Shown here: piece by piece, positions 25,001-35,733 of the stretch
Numbering within the stretch: the stretch's first letter is position 1
Layout of the letters: each line of letters opens with the position of its first letter
NCBI GenBank assembly: GCA_000727475.1
Contig: KL647310.1
Span: forward strand, 1,632,849 to 1,696,848
Direction of reading: 5' to 3'
From: Sarcocystis neurona
Taxonomy: Eukaryota > Apicomplexa > Conoidasida > Eucoccidiorida > Sarcocystidae
DNA length: 64,000 nt
Made by a program: the position numbers and the translations under genes
Notes under the pieces: generated by a model
What the model was told of the DNA's origin: nothing
Databases searched by the model: none
Seen by the model: the letters and a program-made list of their open reading frames with translations, nothing else

Positions 25001-26457
25001 AAATTCACAGAAAGGTTGAACAAGATATAACTTAGGGAGAGCAGAACGTTCGCTCGTTCACTCATCTTCTTGACCACCTTAATTTGTACTACCTGTTGTT
25101 ACCTCTAGTCGTCCCTGCGGTCTGCTCAGGGGGTATCCCTCTCTTTCCGTGTTTCGTTTTGGACGTTCTCCTCTCCCCTTTATGCATCTCCATCTCTTCC
25201 TTGGGACTTTTCCTTTGACCTCGTCCTCTGGCTCGTCCCGTTTTTTTTCTGCTGCGGTCCGCTGCTGTCGTTGTTACCTCGCTGGTTTCGTTGCGCTGCG
25301 CGCTCCTGTCCGCGTCGCGCTTCCGTCCGCTTTTGTTCAAGCAAACCACGTGGTTTCTTCCTGCTGCGTGATACTCGCCTAAAATAGCCATACCCTGTTA
25401 TTTCTCGGGCTCTGCCGCTGCAGGTGCTGCACTCCGCGATTGCCGCTAGTGGGGTTTTTTCTGTCGCGTGAGCAGGAGCAGCAGCAGCTGAGTCCGCCCC
25501 TCTTAAGAAGGCTCTCACGTACGTGCTGCTGCTGGTGCCGCTGCTTGTGAGACGAAGGGGTGGCTGTGCTGTTTTCGTTCTGACCTCCGTTCTCCTGCCG
25601 CTCCTGCCTACTCCCCACGCTTCATTTTCCCTCCCTTCCCTGCTGCTGGTACCTCTCTCGCACTGGCGCTGTTCTTTCCGCAGCTGCAGCCTGCTTTGCG
25701 ACTCTTCCTGTAGCGACAGCTGCTGTCGCCCTTCTCGCTCTCTATTGCTGCTCGGTGCGCGCCTCTTCGTTGACCACCGAGCCGGTGATTCCTCTCCTCC
25801 TCCTTCGTCTCCTCCCTGTGGCTGTTTCCCGCTTCTGTTTTTGCCATTTTCGACTTCGTATTGTTCTCGCGGTGATATCGTTTCTTTTGTTCTCTCTCTG
25901 GCCTGGCGCGGGTAGTCCTGGTAGGGCCACGCAAGATTATGAGACCGCAAGTGCAGCGCGGGCGCAATTTTTTAGTCTCAAAAGTGATATATACACCGGC
26001 TGTGACAGTTTGCGGCAAAACACAGATGCTTCTGCGTTGCTGCCTGCGTGATCTGCAGCTGCCCTGACTGCACTGCATTGCTTGAACAAAGGGTCGGTTC
26101 TTTTGCTGCCCACTGCTCGTGTAAAATTCTGAAGTTCTGCAGTAGCAGGTTGAGACAGCAGGAAGAGCAGATCGGGTCGAAGAGCACCAAGAGGGGTCTG
26201 CACGCAGCAGCAGAAGCAGCGCAAGGAGCCGCGAAGCGTGTGGAGGGAGCAGCAGCAGCAGCAGGTGGCGCGTCTGTTAGACCAGCAGTAGGAAGGGTGT
26301 ACATCCAGCGCCAGGAGGGAGTGGTGAACTGCAGCAGGGGGAAGCGCAGAGGAAGAGATAGCGAAAAACGACGCGGCGAATAGTAATTAGCTCGTGCGAT
26401 TCTCTGCTGCAGCGGGGCGTGCAGAGCAGCAGCAAGACAGCGTCCTGCGCAGTAGGC

Positions 26458-29400
26458 ATGGCGGCAACAGAGCCAAAGAAGACTGCTGTACAGGACGAGA
26501 GAGGCGGAGAAGATGCTGCTGCAGTTTTGGGGCCGCAGGAGAAGAAGAGGCTGCAACAGCAGGGGAGTGCGGCTGCAGCGCTGCAGCCTCCGGAAGAAGG
26601 CAAGTCTGCAACATGGACGGTTCCTGTAGAAGAGGGCCAGAAGGAGACGGGAGCTTCGGTAGTCTCGTTGAATGGAACAGCGGAACCCGTGCAGCAGCTG
26701 CGTCAGCAGCAGCAGCATCACCAAGGAGGGGCTTCTGACGCCAGCAGCCGCACCTCACAAACAAACTGCGTTTCCACTACGAATGTTGCTGCTGCAGAAC
26801 CAGAGGAGGGTGGGGAAAAGCTGCAGCCGAGCGATATTCTTGTGCTACAGCGGAGGCAGCAGGAACAGGACGAAAAGGAAAATAAGAATGAACTAGACAG
26901 CGAAACCAGGACTAGTGCTGCCATAAAGGAGGAAAAGGGGGACGAAACCGTTGAAGACGCTGGCGCTGGCGACCAGCATGGCCAAACCGCAGCCAACCTT
27001 GAGCAGCGGCAGCAGCCAGAGCAGCAGCAGCAGGAACGACGGGACGGACGGTGTAAATGCGAGGCGGAAGTTTCTGACGCTGCTCCTGTTGTAGCAGCAA
27101 AGGACGAGCAACAGAATTTTGCAGCTGCAGCGCAGCCGCCACCGGCAGACGCTGTTGATGGGAAGCCGCGGGCAGGAAACATGAAGCAGGCAGAAGGGGA
27201 GGGCGACGCGATAGAGAAAACGACGGAGAGATGGAAAGGAGAGACAGGTGCAGCGGATCAGAAGGCCACAGCAGCCGCGCCAGGACGCCAGCAGCTGAAG
27301 AACATGCAACAATCAGACAAGCGTTCTCCAGAGGACCACCAGCAGGAGCACGAGCCGCGGAAGGAGGAAAAGCAGCCAGAACCGCAGGAGGCGAAGGGGG
27401 GAGCAGCAGTCCCAGAAGAAGCCAGCGTCGCAGCAGCAGCATCACTGGAAAGCGAGAAACACGCGCCGAAGGAGAACGGCGCAGAAAGAAGAGACCAGGA
27501 AGACGAACTAAGACGTGCAACGAAGGCAGGAGGAGGCAGAGAGAAGGCAGCTGTTTCTGCTGCTACTGTTGAGGCGGAGGAGGAGGGGGAGGTGAGCAGC
27601 GGAGCAGCGAGGGATAAACGCGGGACGGAAGCGAAGACGGAGGACGTAAAGGAGGAACAGCAGCGGCAGAAGGAAGAGAAGGAGAAGGAGCAGCGGCAGC
27701 AGAAGGGAGACGGTGAGGAGCAGGAGGGAAAGACGGATATGAACACAGAGCAGCAGAGCAGCAGAAAGTCGAGTCGCTTGCTTTCGCTTGAAAGCTGTGA
27801 AGAAGGCAGAACAGTGAAACAAGGGGAAAGGCAGACAGCAAGAACTGCCGGTGTAACAGCAACGCTGGCAGAGAATCGTGAGGACGTAGCAGCAGCAGCA
27901 GCTTTAAGGAAGGATGCAGCCGAGGGAGACACACAGAAAGCAGAAGCAGCAGCCCAGCGAGACGCCGAGGAGACACAAAGAGAGGAGGACGCAGTATCAT
28001 CTCGCACAACGTCAGGCGATGCTGCGGAAGGCGATGCAACGCCTGGAGCACAACAAGAGAAAACGATTCGTAGCCCCTCAGGTTAGATCTTACCGCGTGC
28101 ATGTTCCTGGTAATGCCTGTGACTCGGATGCTGCCGCTGCGAGCGAATGCGCTGCTGTTTCTGCGGTGATCACGTGCTGCTGCTGCCTCAAGTGCATTGA
28201 TGCTGCTGCCGCAGGTACGTGCCACGGTAGTACTGCTGCTGCAGGTGGAGGTCCACGACATGTTGCCGTCGCTGCATGCGCTGCTGCTGGTGCGAACGGT
28301 GCTGCGGCTACGGTGGTGGTAGTACTTTCGACAGTTCGCTACAGCTAATGCGTGTGAAGCCGCTGCGACGTTGTGTCGTGCTGCTGTTGCTGCGTGTGTG
28401 TGGAATCACGCTGTTGGTGCTGCCCCCGCGTGGAGCGTTGCTGGTGGCTGCTGTCTCTGCAGTTGCTCCGCATGGCGAGGCGAGCTACTGATTTGCTGCA
28501 TAATGCGGATGTCGGTGTGCGTGCGTTTTGGTGTGTTTGCTTGTGCGGGGCAGGGGAAGCCGAGGGGGCAGGCGAGGCGAACAGCACGGCGGGCGAGAAA
28601 AGGAAAGAGGAGGAAGGAAAGAAACTGCGGAAGAAGAAGAAGAAGGAGAAGCTGACGGTTTTCGAAAGCACGCCAGTTCCCTCGAAGGCTGACGCTGCAG
28701 CGCATGCGCCTGCTACCAGTCTGCTGCTTCGCTCGAAAACGCAAACCGTTTTTGTCGGACAGCGGGCTGAACGCAGCAGCGCGCACTTTCGTGCGGACGA
28801 GCCCGTGGAGACGAGACAGACGCAGGTGATTTTTCAGTCGGAGCCGCGCGACACCGGCAAAGCCCACGCGAGATATGATGAGAAACTGCCGGAGACGCGA
28901 AGTCGCAAAGAAGCTCCCGTTGTGTACGAAGCCCAGAGGGAGACACGCAGCTCCGCGCACTTCCGCGCCGGCGAGCCGCTGCCCGACCCTCTCTCGGCCG
29001 GTGGTGCTGCCGCTGCGGGCGAACGACCTGCTGCTGCAGTACGCCTGCAAAAAACCGTTTTCAACAACGAACCCGCGCAGGTCCCTGTTGCAGCAAGATA
29101 CGGACCTGGACCTGGCCTATGTAAGCCCCTACAGAGTGTCTATATACTTGGGTTACGTTCAATCTCATGTATGTGTATACAGCTGTATTTCTTCAATGTG
29201 ATATACATATCCCTATATATGTGTGTGTACAATGTGGCACACATATACGTGTATATACGTATATGTATATGTTCGATGTGATACGTATATATATAATATA
29301 CTTAAATGTATAAATTCAATGTCATACATATATATATAGATATATATATATATACACGTACATGTGTATAATCTTATCTTATATGTGTATATATATATAT

Positions 29401-31810
29401 GCGTGTGTCTACGTGCGTACTCGATGATGTGTGTGCAGCGCGTGCTACACGAATGTAGGAATATGTTCAGATCCATCATTGCCTGGGTGAATCCAGGGAG
29501 GCGCGGTTGCAGTGAGACGTGTACACGTGTGTGTACGAGTGTTCACGTATTTGGGTTGCACGGAAGAGTGTGTGCAGCGCAGAACCACAGCTTTATCTCG
29601 ATGAAGGTGCCGCAGTATGTCGGAGTGAACGGCAGGGGTGGACTTGTTAGGAATATACACCAGCCTGTGGTGCAGTGGATCTGCAGTCTGACCAAACGCA
29701 TGCGTATACCTCGGTAAATTTTCTGCCCACGCGTTCTTTACTTCTTAGTTGTGTGTAACGCATATGGAGACCTACCTGCGTGTGTGTGTGGGGGTGTGTA
29801 TACACACGTGTGTGCATATGTGTATAGGTACGTGTGGATAGTACATGCGGGGCGCACCTCTGCCTCATGTGGTGGCGACCTTGTTCTTTTCTGTGCTTGA
29901 ACGCCGTCGATTTCAAGTACAGGTATAGTAACCTGCCCACGTATTCTACGGCTGTGTACACCTCATACATATATATATACATACATACGTGTAGACGCGT
30001 GGTGGTACCTGTGTGCGTACGAGTGCATCTTCCCGCTTACGCGTTTTCTGTGTAAACGTGGCTACCTACTTGCATATTTTTCCGCTGCCGTTTTGAGTGG
30101 ACAAATCTGTGTGTGGGTGAGTGGGTGTGTCTGTGTGCGTAAACCGTCCCGTCTCCTGCTACGTCCTACACGTCTACGAACGTGTGTCTCGTCTCTGTCT
30201 GCGGTCCACCGCGAAGCTGTACACGCACGTGCACAAAAGTATATATATAATATATATATGGGTACGTCGCATCCCTGCCTTCATTGTTGTGTACGTGAAC
30301 GTCCGACATGTGTATTGTCTGGCCGTATGCAGACGTACTATGCGTATATGTACATATCTTTCTCGCTCTCATGTATATGTTTGTGGAGATCCATACGTCA
30401 TGTGTGTATATATGGGCAGATGAGAGACCACATCTCACGCTGTCTACTACGTATAAAGCAGGAATTCTCTGTGCGTGTACATGTTTGTGTACGTGTACGT
30501 GACGCATCTGCATGTAGATTAGGTGTGTGTGTGTGTGTGTGTGTGCATGTCTCTGTCTGTGTGTCTCTGCCGCAGCTGAACTGCGGAAGGCCCAGACCTT
30601 GGGAGCGGTGAAAACAGTTTTCGAGAGTCAACCTGCGCCGTCGAAGGCTACAGTCAAATACGACACCAAATTAGGTGGGTACATGCATCTACAATGTATC
30701 TTTGCTTTTCATCTCTCTCCTCCTGCGCTTCTCTTTCTATGTGTGGTAGTCTCTCTCAGTCCTCAGTGAAACACCGTCGACGGAGAAATATATCTGCGTA
30801 ATCATGTGAAAAGGAACAGGGCGCAATGTGGGTGTCTACTTTTTTCCTTGTTTCTCTATCTCACAATGCCAATGACTGAGAAATATGTATATATATATGT
30901 GCATACGTGTGGATATGTACGTGTATCCATACATATGTGCATATATGCTCAGAAGAACAGGGTCTTATATATGCGTCTCTGTCTCCCTCTGTCGCCCCCT
31001 ACCTGCCTGTGTGAGACGCACGCTGTTTTAAGAGGTAGAGGCAACACGGCCACTGCCTTCTTCTTAGTAAGACGAGCTTCTTATAGTTGAGCAATCTGGG
31101 AGCAAGTGAAAGTAAAGATTTTCTCCCCTTGCGAATATAGAGTAGCCGTGCAAGTGATTTGTTTCTGAAGCAGCAGCATCGTAAACGTCACCTGTATATA
31201 TTTATAGACAGTCGCGTATCTGGCCACTCTCCTGGCTGCCGACACTGCTCCTGCTTGCGATCCTTCTCCGTCCTTGTGCTTCTTCTCTTCCTTGTTATCT
31301 TTCTTTTTCTTGTTGCAGAGCTCCTCGTGCTCATCTTCTTGTGGTGTACGGTTCTTCTCCCTTTATTTTCTGAACGCAGGAACTTCAGTACTTCCTCTTT
31401 ACTTGGTCCCTCTTAAGATACAAGCGCTTGTTTCCGCTGTCGTTCTGTTCCCGTCCTACCATTTCTTTAGCGGATTCCTGAGTCCCCTATTTGTCGTTCA
31501 CAAATGTTCTGAGGACGGAGAAGTTCTTCAGATTCCTTCTTTTTCCTTCGATTTTCCGTCTGCTTTGAACACAAGACCGCCTTCGATTCTCGATGTAAAA
31601 CATAAGTTTATACGTTTTATTCACCGCTTCCGTCTCTTTTTCTTTTTCCCAACAGAAACCGGCAAGAAGGTAGTAACAGTGTACGAGAGTCAGCCTGTGC
31701 CCGCGAAGGCCACAGCCAGCTGGAGGGAGCAGCCAGTGGCGCGGAGAGAAACTCCGACCGTCTTCGAAAATCAGCCAAAGGTCAGAAAAGTGCTGGACTG
31801 TCTCCGCTGA
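26458..31810 (+). CDS. Repeat protein with acidic low-complexity N-terminus; candidate SAXO/SPM1-type microtubule protein
   Basis: Predicted exons are 26458-28081, 28554-29120, 30576-30674 and 31656-31810, all joined by phase 1 GT-AG introns, total 814 residues. The start is the first ATG (MAATEPKK); the frame is open slightly further upstream but only from GTG. Residues 1-542 are Gln/Ala/Glu/Lys-rich low complexity. A Lys-rich stretch (RKKKKKEK, near 567-574) leads into repeats from about 576 to 814: TVFESTPVPSKA, TVFVGQRAERSSA, VIFQSEPRDTGKA, VVYEAQRETRSSA, TVFNNEPAQVPVA, TVFESQPAPSKA, TVYESQPVPAKA, then a short TVFENQPK. Spacing is 27-31 residues and an aromatic residue follows in most copies. 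Short tandem repeats of this design are known in SAXO/Mn-repeat proteins such as Toxoplasma SPM1, which stabilise subpellicular microtubules; that match is inferred, not verified. Alternatives: exon 1 may be a separate gene, or a further exon may follow AAG|GTCAGA at 31770. Confidence 0.6.
28082..28553 (+). other. Intron 1 of the repeat-protein gene (472 bp, predicted)
   Basis: Begins GTTAGA after CTCAG and ends TGCGGGGCAG. It contains a GCN-rich patch (about 28100-28330) that reads as Ala/Cys-rich in translation. The acceptor lies at the end of a GT-rich rather than C/T-rich tract, so this is the least certain junction of the gene. Confidence 0.5.
29121..30575 (+). other. Intron 2 of the repeat-protein gene (1455 bp)
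   Basis: GTAAGC donor and CTGCCGCAG acceptor. It is dense in TA microsatellite and holds a degenerate block at about 29190-29330 in which TTCAATGTGATA-like words recur every 36-45 bases. A TG run lies at 30521-30545 just before the acceptor. Confidence 0.7.
30675..31655 (+). other. Intron 3 of the repeat-protein gene (981 bp)
   Basis: GTGGGT donor and a classic TTTTTCTTTTTCCCAACAG acceptor. The second half, from about 31230, is strongly pyrimidine-rich on the plus, sense strand. A 178-codon open frame runs through it into exon 4 but its upstream part is an intron artefact. Confidence 0.75.
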
Positions 31811-33900
31811 TGTGCGTTGCTGCGGCCGCCTATATGCGTTGCTGCTGCAGCCGATATGCGTTGCTGCCGCCGCGGATATGCGTTGCAGCTGCTGCCGATA
31901 TGGGTTGCTGCTGCTGTCGATGTGTATTGCTGCTATCGCCGATATGCGTTGCTGCTGCGGATATGTGTTGCTGCTGGCGGTGATGTGCTGGGCTGCTGAT
32001 GCCGGTGTGCTCTAGTGCGGCCGCTGTCGGTGTGCTGTGTTGTTGCTGCGGATTTTAGGAGAGAGCGAGCTGCACCCCACGTGAAGCAGAAGAGATAAAA
32101 GCAGTTTCCCATGCAGCAGTAGCTTGCCGTGTTTGCGCCCCAGCGACTGTGCGTGCACGGCACACACGTGTGGCAGTTGGTGGATGGCCTTATAGATTGT
32201 TCTGTCATTCCACCTCCGTGTGTGCTCCCGCATTCTTCTCTGTCCGTGTCTCTCTTTCTCGCTGGATACATGCGGTCTTACCGGGAGCGGCACACACACA
32301 TAGATGTATACACACATTAGATCCCTATATCTGTGCGAAAGTACGTCTTTTGTTTGCGAAGACGTATATGGTCCTACTAAGGACCTAGCATGTAGACGAC
32401 CTGTCGGTCTGTCTTGCTATACAGTGAGAACCACACGCTTCGCGGTGAGGAGCCATGTCTGCAAGAGGACTCTGCGTGTTGTCGCTGTTGCCACTGCTGC
32501 AGGTCGTTCGGGTGGATGCGTCTGCACACAGGCCGTTGAGCAGCGGCAGCGAGTACGAGACGGACACAGATGAAGAGCAGGAGAGCAGGCGAACTTGACG
32601 AATTCTCCTTCCACACGTGCGTGTGCAGGTGTGCTTCAACAGATGAATGCACGCGAACATACGTTTCGTTGACCTGTGTGTCCTGCAAGTCGTTTCACAT
32701 GCGCATAAGTACTACTATCACGTCTGCATATGAGTTGGTGGTGGCGTTGGCACGGGTGTAGAACTAAGTGAACGACTAGCCGAATAAAAGCGGAAAACGA
32801 CACGGTCTCGCAGGAGGTCCTCTGTCGTCTGCAGCACGTGGATCTCCGTGGAGAGCACATCTGCGTCGATATAGACATGTGTATACGTATACGTGAAGTT
32901 CACTCTGCCTGGATCGTCCGCGCTACGGAGGAACGTTCACCGAAATTATTTTGCTTGAATAAGTGCACATCATGAAGTGGCGCCCCCCACTCCTCCTCTT
33001 TATGTACATGAGCACATGGTTCGTGGGCAGCGCCGGCGGGTGTCTGCACGTTTGTATTGCAGAGAGAGAAACGCAAAGAAATGTATACAGAGAGATGCAG
33101 GCACGCGAGGACAGAGAGGAGCACAAAGGGAAAGATAGAAGGAGAGAGTTACATATGTGCTTCTGCAGACGGGAGAACGTTGACAGAATGCTTTCGTTTG
33201 TTCCGACACAGAAGAACAAAAGCTGCGTCTGCGTTTGCGTGTCTCTGTATATGCATATATATGGATCCACCTGTATTTCTGTATATGATATTATATATAT
33301 GTATATGTGGAATTTGTGGATGATGCTGCAGAAGAGAAAAAGAGCTCCGCATAGAGACGGAGACAGGACGTGAAGAGCATCGCACAGCAGAGGCCACGGC
33401 AGGTACAGCGACAGCGGTATATAGACGCCGAGGAATGTAGAGAGCAGCAGACCCAGCAGAGTGGCGGCACTCGGCGAGACAAAAACGAGGAAGAAGACGA
33501 AGAACAAGGCGAGAACAGAAGAGGAAGAGAACATCAGAATGGAGAGAAGCAGCAAAGCGAAACAGAGAAGAGCAGAACTTTGCTTTGATGCAGGAGGGCA
33601 GAAAGCGCAGCACCAGCAGGAGCACACGGAAACCCGCCGCAGCCAAACAGAGACCGTGTAGAGAACTTCGGCATCTTTATACGGGTATGTTTTTCGGCGC
33701 AGTTCATCGCTACATACGTTGTCCTTGAGTTTTGTAGTGCCGCAAAGAAAAAGCCATCGCAGCGGCTGTGCATGCAGAATGGTGAACATACGACGTGGAG
33801 AGCTACGCATGCTGGTGTAGGTGATGTCGTGAGTTTGTGTGACGCTCTAGCACACGCTTGTATACACACGGCGGAATGTTTCACTCCCGTGTATTATAGG
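31811..33900. other. Gene-poor region after the repeat-protein gene
   Basis: From 31811 to about 32050 a short GC-rich word (GTTGCTGC... GATATGCGTT) recurs roughly every 20-30 bases, a degenerate minisatellite. Near 33340-33660 the plus strand is purine-rich and could encode a charged Arg/Glu/Gln tail; it might be a further 3' exon of the preceding gene, but its acceptor (CACGGCAG at 33387-33394) lacks a pyrimidine tract, so it is not included. The opposite strand gives a long Leu/Ser/Phe-rich frame (32923-33810) that looks like an artefact. Confidence 0.45.
32455..32598 (+). CDS. Possible small secreted peptide, 47 residues (very uncertain)
   Basis: ATG at 32455 to TGA at 32596-32598. The translation starts MSARGLCVLSLLPLLQVV, a short basic n-region followed by a hydrophobic core, then VDASA, a plausible signal-peptidase site. 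The remaining 23 residues are hydrophilic and acidic (SGSEYETDTDEEQE). I do not recognise it. There is no good donor before the stop, no clear promoter, and a 48-codon frame is easily open by chance, so this is listed only because of its signal-peptide-like shape. Confidence 0.15.
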   Translation: MSARGLCVLSLLPLLQVVRVDASAHRPLSSGSEYETDTDEEQESRRT

Positions 33901-33901
33901 G

Positions 33902-34031
33902 TTCTGCAAGATGTGCGAAATTCGTTTGTGGGTATGTAAATAAAATCCCGTAAGCATGTCCAAACATATATTTTTATCCGGAAAAATATACCCAGTCGTT
34001 ATGACTGGGTGTATTCGGCTTCTGCAAGATG
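33902..34031. repeat. 12 bp direct repeats flanking a segment with a hairpin
   Basis: TTCTGCAAGATG occurs at 33902-33913 and again at 34020-34031, enclosing 106 bases. Near the right end lies a perfect 8 bp stem, ACCCAGTC / GACTGGGT (33990-33997 and 34003-34010), around a GTTAT loop. The arrangement could be a small insertion with a target duplication or half of a decayed tandem duplication. Confidence 0.7.
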
Positions 34032-34434
34032 AACCTGAGTGAAGGCGTGTTGCAGGCTCACGCCCTCAGCGCGCACACGTGCGAAACTTCAAAATCTCAC
34101 GCGTGCATGTGTCGCGGATGAAAGAGGACGGCGCGCGGCATTGAACAGGAGAGTCACGCCACAAACGTTACGCATGAGAGTACAGTTTTTGAATTTTTTG
34201 AGGGACGACGCGGACGGATAATTTCTGCGCCTCGAGCGGACAGGTTTTGTTACATGGAGGATGTTTGCGCACGCGTACCTGCAGAAGTATACGGACGCGT
34301 ACGTAGTCAGTTGTAAGATCTGGTGTACATACACAGCAGCGTCGCGTATATACACAGGAGAGTGGGCGAGGATTTTGCGCTTATACGGATTCGTCAGTGT
34401 TTCTATCTCTGTAGACATATGTGCATGCATCTGT

Positions 34435-34468
34435 AACTAAGGCCATACGTATAGGTATGGCCTAAGTT
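34435..34468. repeat. Hairpin with 14 bp arms
   Basis: AACTAAGGCCATAC (34435-34448) and GTATGGCCTAAGTT (34455-34468) pair at 13 of 14 positions around a six-base loop. It lies about 70 bases before the AC microsatellite. No terminator function can be inferred for a eukaryote. Confidence 0.85.
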
Positions 34469-34537
34469 GTGTGCGTGCACATATATATATATATATACAC
34501 ATATGCGTTGAGAGAATGTGATGCCTGAACATGCAAG

Positions 34538-34540
<3 letters not shown>

Positions 34541-34568
<28 letters not shown>
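34541..34568. repeat. AC microsatellite
   Basis: Uninterrupted AC run of 28 bases in intergenic DNA, preceded by GCAAGGGG. Confidence 0.97.
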
Positions 34569-34571
<3 letters not shown>

Positions 34572-35669
34572 AAGACCGGTATTCATATATGTTCGTATAC
34601 ATACAGATAGAGAGGGTAGGAAGAATGCGTGGTGTCCTATTAAGACCTCGGTAGAAGACTGTGTCTTAACGGCGAGCCAGCAACCGTTTTTTCGTCAACG
34701 TATGGAGCCGTTCCCAGCCCCGAGTAAGTCAGACTCGAGTTCGAGAAGTGGCCCGAATGCGCTGCCGTTTTCGCATGTGACGGTGTGCGTGATTACCATC
34801 GTACGGCGACGTTCGCTTGGGACGAATAGGTGATTATGCGCACTCGAGAAGGCTTTTGTCTGTCTCCGCCGCCGCTGCGGCTCCGCGTCTGCGAAGATGG
34901 GATGAGGAATTTACTATAATCAAACCTGGCGGGCGTTCCGCCGAACGTATTTTTTCTTTGCGAAGTAAATGACGCCCGGAGGAGCCCGCCTGCAGAATTA
35001 CATGCGTACGCAGCTGAGTGCATGGCTCACAGACTTAACGCAGTGCAATTCACCCACCGCATGGTGCTGCAAGTACGGCGCGCCGCAGGCAGCACTCCCC
35101 TCACACGGCGTCTGTGCATCTTTCCACGGGCAGCAGTATAGAACGCATGCGTGTATGCAATGGAACACACACGAACGGTCTCCCTAGTTTAGTGTGGAAC
35201 ATAGCTTTCTCCTCTCTCTCTACGAAACATACGAAGACCTTGAGCGAAAAAGAATACACGTTGTCTGTCTGCTGCGCTACACAGAGAAGAAGCCGTCTTG
35301 GTGAGAATTTGGACGCACAACGAGCTGCATGTGGGATTGACTGAGTGGAGGACGCGTCGACGACGCTGCGGACCGTGGACACGTTCAGGTGCACGTGCTG
35401 CACAGCACAAGCACTCTCCTGAGTGCTGTGGTGACCAGTGTAGTTGTCGTACAAAGGTGATGTGATCTTGTCTGATGAACTGCGTGACACGGGGCACACC
35501 CACGCGGAGAGGATGCATCCCACGAATACATGCATTTTTCTTCGCACATCTGCATACGGCACTGCGGGGGCACGAAGGACGCAGAAAAAATGTCAGGTTC
35601 TCAACTCCTTGGAGTGTTGTATACACCTAATACGCATGCACTACGTCTGCATGTATACATTTGTATGAG

Positions 35670-35733
35670 TACATGCTCGCGAGGATATATGTGTATATAT
35701 ATATAGACACATATATATCCTCGCGAACATGTA
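35670..35733. repeat. Long hairpin around a TA core
   Basis: The left arm TACATGCTCGCGAGGATATAT (35670-35690) pairs with the right arm ending in TCGCGAACATGTA (to 35733) with one mismatch, then continues with a two-base offset through GTGT/ACAC. Weaker complementarity extends about 20 bases outward on both sides. The TA-rich loop is short. The shape resembles a foldback or a MITE-like remnant, but no target duplication is clear. Confidence 0.85.

Larger units (their letters stand above)
19026..26457. other. Gene-poor region before the repeat-protein gene
   Basis: No gene supported. It contains a 69 bp tandem duplication (19724-19861), an inverted repeat (21738-22075) and GCN-rich patches (about 21840-22110 and 22800-23330). 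From about 25090 to 25920 the plus strand is strongly pyrimidine-rich, which matches the sense strand of the gene starting at 26458 and probably marks its promoter, leader or a 5' intron; the 256-codon minus-strand frame over it (25180-25950) is an Arg/Glu/Gln-rich artefact of that bias. CAG-type repeats begin at about 26200, before the first ATG. Confidence 0.5.

Noticed and set aside
25180..25950. Minus-strand 256-codon Arg/Glu/Gln-rich frame
   Set aside because: Produced by the pyrimidine-rich plus strand; no ATG-linked conserved domain or splice support.
26912..28007. Long minus-strand frames over the acidic exon 26458-28081
   Set aside because: They are Ser/Ala/Cys/Leu-rich readings of the complement of CAG/GAG repeats; the plus strand has the better ATG, donor and continuity with downstream repeats.
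32923..33810. Minus-strand 295-codon frame with hydrophobic stretches
   Set aside because: Passes through TA/TG microsatellite and low-complexity DNA; hydrophobicity comes from T-rich codons and no domain is visible.
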